A stretch of 15,902 bases of DNA from NCBI GenBank assembly GCA_022710245.1, contig JAKLHH010000046.1, forward strand, positions 1 through 15,902, in the 5' to 3' direction. Both the position numbers and the translations under genes were made by a program. The notes under the pieces were generated by a model. The model did not search any database and was not told the DNA's origin. It worked only from the letters and a program-made list of their open reading frames with translations. Shown here piece by piece: positions 1-5,464 of the stretch. This DNA comes from Myxococcota bacterium. Lineage in GTDB: Bacteria; Myxococcota; Polyangia; GCA-2747355; JAKLHH01. Numbering within the stretch: the stretch's first letter is position 1; the number at the start of each line of letters is the position of its first letter.

Positions 1-57
1 GCTTCAGAGGCGGGCGAGCGCTTCAGTGGCGGGCGAGCGCTTCAGAGGCGGGCGAGC
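1..57. repeat. Three tandem copies of a 19-bp unit at the 3' end of the lipoprotein gene
   Basis: Units at 1-19, 20-38 and 39-57 are identical except for one A-to-T change in the middle copy (unit GCTTCAGAGGCGGGCGAGC). The right-hand copy contains the last codons and TGA stop of the minus-strand lipoprotein gene, so the gene end has been duplicated downstream with its stop codon. The array begins at the window edge and may extend further. Seen directly in the sequence; whether it has any function is unknown. Confidence 0.9.
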
Positions 58-470
58 GTGGCGCGCAGCTGCGCCTCGGTGACCTCCCCCTGCAGCAGCT
101 CGAGGAGGCCGCCCGACTGGTCGAGGAGGTAGATGCCCGGCGCCGCCACGATCGGCTTCTTCGCGAGGAACGGCTCGGCCTGCTTGTCCTGCGTGTCGAG
201 GTGGTAGCGGTCGAGCGCGATGGTGGGCGGGAAGCCGAGGACCGTCATCAGCGCCTTCCAGGAGGCGTCGATGCGCTTCTTCGTGCAAGCGCAGCTCTTC
301 TCCTGATCGACGAAGACGATGCGCGCGAGCTTGCCGCCCTGCTTCTTCGCGGCGGGCGAGGCGCTCTCCTTGACCCCCGCCTGCCCCGCGGCGACGGTCC
401 CGGCCGGCTTGCACGCGGCCAGTCCCGGCAGGAGCAGCGCGAGGCAGAGGGCAGGTGCGAGCTTGGACAT
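42..470 (-). CDS. Lipoprotein with thioredoxin-like fold and CxC motif
   Basis: The protein is 142 residues. It starts with a lipoprotein signal peptide ending LAAC (Cys20), then a Lys/Ala-rich linker to about residue 46. A region with thioredoxin-like features follows: a beta-strand (ARIVFVD), a redox-type motif SCACTKKR with Cys60 and Cys62, and a possible cis-proline (Pro111) before another strand. CxC replaces the usual CxxC, which suggests a low-potential reductase or a metal-binding pair rather than an oxidase; this is inference. ATG at 470 is chosen because it begins the lipoprotein signal; the open frame upstream is antisense to ccdA. It lies 14 bp after ccdA as the last gene of the arsR-trx-ccdA operon, so it is a natural periplasmic partner for electrons delivered by CcdA. 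I do not recognise a named family. Confidence 0.8.
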   Translation of the reverse strand: MSKLAPALCLALLLPGLAACKPAGTVAAGQAGVKESASPAAKKQGGKLARIVFVDQEKSCACTKKRIDASWKALMTVLGFPPTIALDRYHLDTQDKQAEPFLAKKPIVAAPGIYLLDQSGGLLELLQGEVTEAQLRATLARL

Positions 471-484
471 GACCAGGTCCTCCT

Positions 485-1222
485 TCACTTGAGCGCCGAG
501 TAGACGAAGAACGCGCCGACCAGGATGATCACCCCGCCGGCCGCGCGGCGCATGAGGTCCGTCGCGCGCGTCAGGCGCCGCGACTCGAGGAGCTTGCGCG
601 CCAGGCCCATCGAGGTGCCGGCGACGAGGATCAGCACGCTGTGCCCCAGCGCGTAGACGAGGAGCAGCGTCGCCCCCCAGGGCACCGAGGCGCCCGAGCC
701 GGCGAGGTAGGTGAGCAGCACGATCAAGATCGGCGCGGCGCAGGGGGCGGAGACCACGCCGAAGAGGAGCCCGAGGAGGAGCGCGCCGACCAGGCCGCGG
801 GTCCTCGGCTGCACCCGGAGGCCAGGGATGGCGAGCTTCAGCACGCCGAGGAGGTGCAGCCCCATCAGCAGGCACACGCCCGCCACGATCCAGGTCCAGA
901 CCCGGGAGACATCGCCGTAGATCTTGCCGGCCAGCGCGGCGACGACGCCGAGGACGGTGAAGGTGAGGCTGAGCCCGAGGACGAAGAGCAGCGAGTGGAG
1001 CAGCGCTCGCGCTGGCCCCACCTTCACGCCCTCCTCTCCCGCGACGAAGCTCATCATCAGCGGGATCATGGCCAGCACGCAGGGGTTCGAGGCGGTGAGG
1101 AGGCCGCCCACGAAGACCGCGGCCAGCGCCAGGAGCGGGCTGGTCTGGATGTACTGGCCGACTCCGTCGAGGAAGCCGGACGAGGCGGCCACGGGGGCGC
1201 CGAGCGCGAGCACGGCCAGCAT
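485..1222 (-). CDS. ccdA: CcdA/DsbD-type transmembrane thiol electron carrier
   Basis: A 245-residue, strongly hydrophobic protein with about six membrane helices plus an N-terminal hydrophobic segment. The two redox motifs of the CcdA family are present, in the expected helices: SNPCVLAMIP with Cys48 and SAPCAAPI with Cys161. Family members pass electrons from cytoplasmic thioredoxin across the inner membrane to periplasmic thiol proteins. The start at 1222 shares its A with the TGA stop of the upstream thioredoxin gene (TGATG), with GAGAGGG just before it, so translation is coupled; a longer frame reaching 1294 only overlaps that gene. The neighbours supply the rest of a relay: a cytoplasmic CxxC thioredoxin upstream and a periplasmic CxC lipoprotein downstream. 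Here the role is more likely metal-stress thiol reduction than cytochrome c maturation, since no cytochrome genes are nearby. Confidence 0.92.
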   Translation of the reverse strand: MLAVLALGAPVAASSGFLDGVGQYIQTSPLLALAAVFVGGLLTASNPCVLAMIPLMMSFVAGEEGVKVGPARALLHSLLFVLGLSLTFTVLGVVAALAGKIYGDVSRVWTWIVAGVCLLMGLHLLGVLKLAIPGLRVQPRTRGLVGALLLGLLFGVVSAPCAAPILIVLLTYLAGSGASVPWGATLLLVYALGHSVLILVAGTSMGLARKLLESRRLTRATDLMRRAAGGVIILVGAFFVYSALK

Positions 1223-1473
1223 CAGCCCTCTCGCTTCGCCGCCGCGGTGAGCCAGGCGATCAGCTCCGGGCGCGAGGGCAGCCGGCCGGCGCACTTGACC
1301 TCGCCGTCGACGACCAGCGCGGGGGTCATCAGCACCCGGTAGGCCATGATCTCGTCGAGCCGCTCCACCTTGCTCAGCGAGGCCGCCACCCCCGCCTCCG
1401 CCAGCGCCGCCCGCGTCTCCTCGTAGAGCTTCAGGCAGCGGGCGCAGCCCGGGCCCAGGACCTTGATCTCCAT
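1222..1473 (-). CDS. Small thioredoxin/glutaredoxin-like redox protein (CxxC)
   Basis: This 83-residue protein has a minimal thioredoxin fold. It contains the strand IKVLG, the active site GCARC (Cys10, Cys13) at the start of helix 1, Thr50-cis-Pro51 (LMTPALVVDGE) and a C-terminal helix. Size and motifs match the small archaeal/bacterial redox-disulfide proteins related to MTH895/TM0996. It has no signal peptide and so acts in the cytoplasm. The ATG at 1473 follows GAGGAG with a 5-nt spacer. It lies 57 bp after arsR and overlaps ccdA by one base, so it probably reduces CcdA. Such small thioredoxins are often found beside ArsR-type regulators and metal/arsenic permeases (family knowledge). Confidence 0.88.
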   Translation of the reverse strand: MEIKVLGPGCARCLKLYEETRAALAEAGVAASLSKVERLDEIMAYRVLMTPALVVDGEVKCAGRLPSRPELIAWLTAAAKREG

Positions 1474-1530
1474 CTCAGCTCCTCGACGGCTCGGGCTGCG
1501 GCTTCACCCCGACGCCTTGCCTGGTCGGGC

Positions 1531-1926
1531 TCATCGGTGACCTCCGGCTGCAGCTCGCGCTGGCCGCGCCGCGGCTGTGCAAGCGGCGCCGCCCTGCGCC
1601 TTGCGCTTCTTCCAGCCCCTCAGGTCCTGGAAGAGCTGCGCCGGCACGGCGCCGGGCAGGACCGCCCGCAGCGCCTCCACGATGGCCTCGCGCTCGGGGG
1701 TGAGCTCGTCGGACATGCGGTAGTAGACCCAGACCGCCTCGCGCCGGTCCTTGACCAGCCCGGCGAGGTAGAGGAAGCGGAGGTGCCGCGACGCCTTCGA
1801 CTGGCTGATCTGCAGCACCTCCATCATGTCGCAGACGCAGAGCTCCTCCTCGCCCAGGAGGAGCGCGAGCATCTGCAGCCGCGTCTCGTCCGAGAGCGCC
1901 TTGAAGACGGTGGCCAGGGTTCGCAT
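1531..1926 (-). CDS. ArsR/SmtB-family metal-responsive repressor
   Basis: A 131-residue winged-helix protein. The recognition helix region SQSKASRHLRFLYLAGLV and the wing RREAVWVYYRM are typical of ArsR. In the alpha3 region the motif ELCVCDMMEVL has Cys30-Val-Cys32, the pair used by E. coli-type ArsR to sense As(III)/Sb(III); the third Cys of the enterobacterial site is replaced by Met. The C-terminal 25 residues are Lys/Ala-rich with one more Cys (Cys116). I chose ATG 1926 because GGAGGTGGAG lies at a suitable distance; a GTG at 1938 in the same frame has its purine tract too close. A palindrome with an overlapping promoter lies about 20 bp upstream, so autoregulation of arsR-trx-ccdA-lipoprotein is expected. 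The inducer could be As, Sb or another thiophilic metal; copper context alone does not decide. Confidence 0.9.
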   Translation of the reverse strand: MRTLATVFKALSDETRLQMLALLLGEEELCVCDMMEVLQISQSKASRHLRFLYLAGLVKDRREAVWVYYRMSDELTPEREAIVEALRAVLPGAVPAQLFQDLRGWKKRKAQGGAACTAAARPARAAAGGHR

Positions 1927-1946
1927 CGGCCGCTCCACCTCCCCGA

Positions 1947-1982
1947 GGTTGCTTATACCCGCCTAAGCGGGTACAAGCAACC
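1947..1982 (-). promoter_or_regulatory. Palindromic operator with embedded sigma-70 promoter for arsR
   Basis: Two 16-bp arms (1947-1962 and 1967-1982) are inverted repeats with one mismatch around a 4-bp centre. Read on the minus strand, the arms carry TTGCTT (1980-1975) and TATAAG (1957-1952) separated by exactly 17 bp, an excellent sigma-70 promoter for this GC-rich DNA. A start site would fall a few bases before the arsR ribosome site. The overlap of dyad and promoter is what an autoregulating ArsR needs. On the plus strand the same dyad gives a weaker TTGCTT-N17-TACAAG. It could also act as a transcription barrier after copB, but no T-run follows. Confidence 0.75.
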
Positions 1983-1986
1983 CTCC

Positions 1987-2064
1987 GGCGCCGGCCACGT
2001 CAACATCGGGATCATCGCGGCGAACGTCTACCTCTACGCGGCCTCCGTCGGGCTCGGCTGCTGG
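1987..2064 (+). pseudogene. Possible nitroreductase gene remnant
   Basis: Plus-strand frame 1987-2064 reads [20 protein letters not shown] followed by VGLGCW. This resembles the conserved nitroreductase/SagB-type segment (pattern: D-x-G-x-x-x-Q-N-x-Y-L-x-A-x-x-x-G-L-G). The similarity stops at about 2064, where copB coding sequence on the other strand takes over, and no start codon or flavin-binding region is present. It looks like an internal scrap left when copB or its flank was joined here. The stretch is only 26 residues and recognition is from memory, so chance resemblance is possible. Confidence 0.45.
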
Positions 2065-4145
2065 TCCGGACCGCTCGCCGCGGACTCGAGCGGAGCGGCG
2101 GGCGCTCCCGGCGGCCCCAGCTCCTCGCGCCGCAGCAGGAGCGCGTTCACCGCCACGCTGATCGTGCTCGCCGCCATCAGCAGCGCAGCGACGGCCGGCG
2201 GCAGCACCACGCCCAGGGGCTCCAGCACGCCCGCCGCGAGGGGGATGGCGACCGCGTTGTAGCCCGTGGCCCAGAGGAGGTTCTGGCGCATCTTGCGCGT
2301 GGTGGCGCGCGAGAGGCGGAGCAGGTCGACGACGGCGCCCGGGTCGTCGCGCACCAGCACCACGTCGCCCGCCTCGATGGCCACGTCGGTCCCGGCGCCG
2401 ATCGCGACCCCCACGTTGGCCTGGGCGATCGCGGGCGCGTCGTTGATCCCGTCGCCCACCATGGCGACGATCTTGCCCTGGGCCTGGAGCTCCCTCACCT
2501 TCTCGGCCTTCTGCGCGGGCAGGACCTCGGCGAAGAACCCGGAGAGCCCGAGCTCCGCCGCGACGTGCTGCGCGACCCGCCGGTCGTCGCCGGTCACCAT
2601 CCAGACCTCGAGCCCGAGGGCACGCAGGCGCGAGACCGCGGGTCGCGACTCGGCGCGGAGCACGTCCGCGAGGCCCACCGCGCCGAGGAGCTCTCCCCCG
2701 CGCGCGGCGTAGACCACGGTCTCGCCGCGGCGGCCCAGGCGCTCGGCGCCCTCGGCGACGGGCCGCAGATCCACTCCGGCCTCCTCGAGCAGGCGGCGGC
2801 TGCCCACCAGGAGCGGCTCGCCGAGGACGGTGGCGCGCGCGCCGCGGCCGGGGATCGCCGTGAAGCCCTCGGCCCTCGGCACCGAGAGTCCGCGCCGCCT
2901 GGCCTCCTCCACGATCGCGCGGGCGAGCGGGTGCTCCGACTCTGCCTCGACGGCCGCCAGCAGGCGCAGGGCCTGGTCCGCGTCGCCCGGGGCGAGGACC
3001 TCGCTGACGCCGAGCTCGCCGCGGGTCAGCGTCCCGGTCTTGTCGAAGAGGACCACGTCCAGCCGGCGAGCGACCTCGGTCACCTCGGCGTTGCGGACCA
3101 GCATGCCGCGCCGCGCGGCGAGGGCGCTGGAGACGGTGTTGACGAGCGGGATGGCGAGGCCGAGCGCGTGCGGGCAGGTGACGACCACCACCGCGATGGC
3201 GAGGGTCACGGCGAAGACCGCCGGCCTCCCGGCGACGAGGAACCAGAAGAGGAACGTGCCCGTCCCGACCACGACGGCGGTCAGCGTCAGGTAGTGCGCG
3301 GCACGTTCGGCGAGGCGCTGGACCCGCGGCTTGGACCGCTGGGCCTGCGAGACGAGCGCGACGATGCGCGCCAGCGCGGTGTCCTCGCCCGTGCGGGTGA
3401 CGCGGAGGCGGAACGTGCCCTCTCCGTTGATGGTGCCGCCGAGGACCTCGTCGCCCACGCCCTTGGCGACCGGGCGCGACTCGCCGGTGACCATGGACTC
3501 GTTCACCGAGCTCGCGCCCTCGAGGAGCTCGCCGTCGATCGGCACCCGCTCGCCGGGGCGGACCAGCAGCAGATCGCCGACCCGCACCTCCTCGAGGGGC
3601 ACCTCCTCGAGCGCGTCGCCCTGGACGCGGGTCGCGACCGGCGGGATCAGCTCGAGGAGCGCGCGAAGCGCCCCCGCGGTCCCGCGCACGGCGCGCATCT
3701 CCAGCCAGTGCCCGAAGAGGAAGGCGAGGACCAGGGTGCTGATCTCCCAGAAGAGATCCATCGTCTCGATGAAGAGGCTGGCCAGGCTGAAGAGGTAGCC
3801 GGCGAGGACCGCGAGGCTGACGAGGACGTCCATGCCGAGGACGCGCTCCCGGAGCTGGTCGCGGGCGCCGGTGAAGAACGGCCAGCCACCCCAGAGCGCG
3901 ATCACGCTGGCGAGCGCGGCCAGGACCAGCGAGCGTCCCGGGAACGCGATCCGGAAGCCGAGCCAGTGCTGGATCGAGGGAGAGAGCGCGAGCGTCGGGA
4001 GGATCAGCGCCAGCACCACGAAGAAGCGCCGGCGAAGGTCCCGCTCCATCGCCCGATGGTGGTCCTCGGGGCCGGCGCTCGCGCCGGCCGCGCCGTGGCT
4101 GGCTGGATGGTGCTCGCTCCCGTGCGGTCCTGAAGGATCGTGCAT
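2034..4145 (-). CDS. copB: P1B-3 type copper-exporting ATPase (CopB-like)
   Basis: A 703-residue P-type ATPase that uses ATP to export copper (or silver) from cytoplasm to periplasm. The N-terminus is short and His-rich (seven His in residues 1-30) with no CxxC metal domain. Landmarks: TGES 220-223 (actuator), CPH 324-326 in the sixth membrane helix (the P1B-3 signature, against CPC in CopA), DKTGT with phosphorylated Asp368, HP 405-406, GDGIND 564-569, and GYN 628-630 plus [12 protein letters not shown] in the last two helices. The length matches archaeal and bacterial CopB. ATG 4145 is preceded by a G-rich ribosome site. The last residues ([13 protein letters not shown]) are low-complexity and partly antisense to the nitroreductase-like scrap, so the natural C-terminus may have been remodelled. 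It is divergent from the SET gene; its stop lies 51 bp before the arsR palindrome, and I see no strong promoter of its own. Confidence 0.95.
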   Translation of the reverse strand: MHDPSGPHGSEHHPASHGAAGASAGPEDHHRAMERDLRRRFFVVLALILPTLALSPSIQHWLGFRIAFPGRSLVLAALASVIALWGGWPFFTGARDQLRERVLGMDVLVSLAVLAGYLFSLASLFIETMDLFWEISTLVLAFLFGHWLEMRAVRGTAGALRALLELIPPVATRVQGDALEEVPLEEVRVGDLLLVRPGERVPIDGELLEGASSVNESMVTGESRPVAKGVGDEVLGGTINGEGTFRLRVTRTGEDTALARIVALVSQAQRSKPRVQRLAERAAHYLTLTAVVVGTGTFLFWFLVAGRPAVFAVTLAIAVVVVTCPHALGLAIPLVNTVSSALAARRGMLVRNAEVTEVARRLDVVLFDKTGTLTRGELGVSEVLAPGDADQALRLLAAVEAESEHPLARAIVEEARRRGLSVPRAEGFTAIPGRGARATVLGEPLLVGSRRLLEEAGVDLRPVAEGAERLGRRGETVVYAARGGELLGAVGLADVLRAESRPAVSRLRALGLEVWMVTGDDRRVAQHVAAELGLSGFFAEVLPAQKAEKVRELQAQGKIVAMVGDGINDAPAIAQANVGVAIGAGTDVAIEAGDVVLVRDDPGAVVDLLRLSRATTRKMRQNLLWATGYNAVAIPLAAGVLEPLGVVLPPAVAALLMAASTISVAVNALLLRREELGPPGAPAAPLESAASGPDQQPSPTEAA

Positions 4146-4490
4146 CGCCCCCCCCTCGCTGTGTCTCGATCAAAACATGGAGGCGCGGTCAGGGCCCTGC
4201 AACGCGAATCGCGTGGGCTCTGCGGCGTTGGCCCGGCCGGTGGCGGTCAGTGCCGTAAGGGACTCCGGCTCATCACCCCCAAGGCCGCCTCGACCCGAGC
4301 GGAGATGGGGGGCAGGTTCGCAACCTGACCCAAGGCCGCCTCGACCCGAGCGGAGATGGGGGTGGCGACCGAGCGAGCCGGTTAGCGGGCCAGTTCCGAG
4401 TCCCCAGCCTGCCTCGAGAGATCCTTGATTCATCGACTTGCGCCGGGCCCGACGCTTGCAGCGCCGGGGCGCACGTGCTCGGAGGCTCGC
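4146..4490. other. 345-bp intergenic region between divergent copB and SET gene
   Basis: No convincing gene was found; open frames here are low-complexity and lack ribosome sites. It holds a perfect 10-bp palindrome CAGGGCCCTG (4190-4199), a second palindrome ACGCGA-A-TCGCGT (4202-4214), two copies of a 34-bp repeat (separate entry) and a hairpin CAGGTT-CGC-AACCTG (4313-4327) between them. On the minus strand TTGCAG followed 17 bp later by CATGTT is a very weak promoter candidate for copB. Promoters for both divergent genes should lie here, but I cannot place either with confidence. Confidence 0.6.
4278..4362. repeat. Two direct copies of a 34-bp hairpin-forming repeat
   Basis: Identical 34-bp segments lie at 4278-4311 and 4329-4362 (period 51 bp). 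Each begins with a C-run, contains CCGCCTCGACCCGAGCGG, which can fold as a bulged stem, and ends with GGAGATGGGGG, so the outer C-run and G-run can pair too. The 17 bp between the copies includes another perfect 6-bp-arm hairpin. This might be a dispersed intergenic repeat or tandem regulator sites upstream of copB or the SET gene; the sequence alone does not decide. Confidence 0.8.
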
Positions 4491-5255
4491 ATGGTTCGCA
4501 CCTGGATCCGGCTTCTGCTCGTCGCCACGCTGCTCTTCGCAGGCGGCTCGTCCGCCGAGGGCCGTCCGGGGAAGGGCCAGAGCTCCGGTCCGCGTCGCGG
4601 CGTCTGGGTCCAGACCGATGACGGCAAGCTCCACAAGGTCTCGCGCGCCGACTTCCGGGAGCGCTTCGGGGTGACGTGGCGGTCACGGCAGGTGCTGGGC
4701 CCCGGGTTCAGCGAGGCCAACCTGCCCGGCTACACCGACGGCCCGGGGTTTCGCTTCGACGCGGACGGCGAGCTGGTGGACGACCAGAAGGTCGCGCCCG
4801 AGCACACCCCGGGAGCGGCCGAGCTGCGAGCCATCAGGGGACAGACCGCGCCGCTCTACATCGGCAAGGTCGACAAGGTGGGCCATGGGCTCTTCGCTCG
4901 CAAGGCCATCAAGCCGGGGCAGGTCATCGGCGAGTACACTGGCGTGGTGGCCGAGCCCGTCAACGTCGACCCGAGGAACGGCTATCGCTTCGTCTACGAT
5001 CCGACCAACGCGTTCCGCCTCGCCGTCGACGCCCAGCGGGACGGCAACTACCTCCGCTTCGCCAACCACTCGACCAGCACCAACGCGGCGTCCCGGATGG
5101 TCTACGACGAGAGCCACCGGCGCTGGCATGTGCTGCTCATCGCCACGGCGCGCATCGAGCCGAGGGACCAGATCCTCTTCGACTACGGCCCCGGCTACGA
5201 CTGGCGCCGCTTCGGACTGCAGCCGCTCACGCTCGAGCCTCGCGCCCGGCCCTGA
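4491..5255 (+). CDS. Exported SET-domain protein (putative protein-lysine methyltransferase)
   Basis: The protein is 254 residues. Residues 1-22 form a Sec signal peptide (VRTWIR, then LLLVATLLFAGG, then SSA before the likely cleavage). Residues 32-115 resemble no family I know. A full SET domain spans about 120-236: GHGLFARKAI with GEYTG at 147-151, the SAM/pseudoknot motif RFANHS (189-194) and FDYGPGYDW (230-238). SET proteins normally methylate lysines using S-adenosylmethionine in the cytoplasm. An export signal is therefore odd, because no SAM supply is known in the periplasm. ATG 4491 is chosen for GGAGG 5 nt upstream; the frame extends to an ATG at 4425 without a ribosome site, and that longer form would bury the signal. 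If translation began there or later, the protein might stay inside. It stands between copB and cusB; a metal role is only guilt by association. Confidence 0.85.
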   Translation: MVRTWIRLLLVATLLFAGGSSAEGRPGKGQSSGPRRGVWVQTDDGKLHKVSRADFRERFGVTWRSRQVLGPGFSEANLPGYTDGPGFRFDADGELVDDQKVAPEHTPGAAELRAIRGQTAPLYIGKVDKVGHGLFARKAIKPGQVIGEYTGVVAEPVNVDPRNGYRFVYDPTNAFRLAVDAQRDGNYLRFANHSTSTNAASRMVYDESHRRWHVLLIATARIEPRDQILFDYGPGYDWRRFGLQPLTLEPRARP

Positions 5256-5266
5256 CCCGTCGAGAG

Positions 5267-5291
5267 GCTGAGGCTGCCGCGCGGCTTCAGC
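5267..5291 (+). terminator. Stem-loop just after the SET gene, possible terminator
   Basis: Twelve bases past the SET stop codon, GCTGAGGCTGC pairs with GCGGCTTCAGC over a CGC loop: 11 bp with two G-U wobbles. There is no following T-run, so it is not a canonical intrinsic terminator, but its position fits an end-of-transcript structure separating SET from the cus operon. Confidence 0.4.
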
Positions 5292-5318
5292 GCGCCGGGA
5301 CGCCGCGACGAGAGACTG

Positions 5319-5350
5319 CAGACTAGTCTTCACTGTTCGAGACTATTCTG
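5319..5350 (+). promoter_or_regulatory. Inverted repeat upstream of cusB, candidate operator
   Basis: CAGACTAGTC (5319-5328) and GACTATTCTG (5341-5350) are inverted repeats with one mismatch, 12 bp apart. Both contain CTA/TAG trinucleotides reminiscent of the CTACTA/TAGTAG sites at the BlaI-like operon. TATTCT at 5344-5349 could be a -10 element but no good -35 accompanies it. The site is AT-rich compared with its surroundings and lies 115 bp before the cusB start. A role in cus regulation, by the BlaI-like or another regulator, is inference. Confidence 0.4.
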
Positions 5351-5464
5351 AAACCGCCCGCTAGGCCCCTGGTGCCACCCACGCGGCCCGTCGGTTTTTC
5401 GAACGATCTTCAACAACAGAGCAGCGGCAGGGTTGGCAAGGGAGCTGCAAGCTCAGCGCAGGCC

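Noticed and set aside
641..1342. Plus-strand frame over ccdA and trx
   Set aside because: Composition is Glu/Arg/Gln/His shadow sequence; the minus-strand frames carry clear redox motifs and coupled starts.
1720..1726. TAGTAG half-site in arsR, and CTACTA at 5616 and 11373
   Set aside because: These are consecutive Tyr codons in conserved protein segments and have no partner half-site.
1985..1994. CCGGCGCCGG palindrome after copB
   Set aside because: Short, of ordinary composition for this DNA, with no loop or T-run for termination.
1963..4173. Long second minus-strand frame over copB, and long plus-strand frame 2565-4133
   Set aside because: Both are Arg/Pro/Gly-rich shadows of copB, which contains all P-type ATPase motifs in its own frame.
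5395..5399. T-run at 5395-5399 as an intrinsic terminator before cusB
   Set aside because: No stable GC-rich stem directly precedes it; only a 3-bp pairing is possible.
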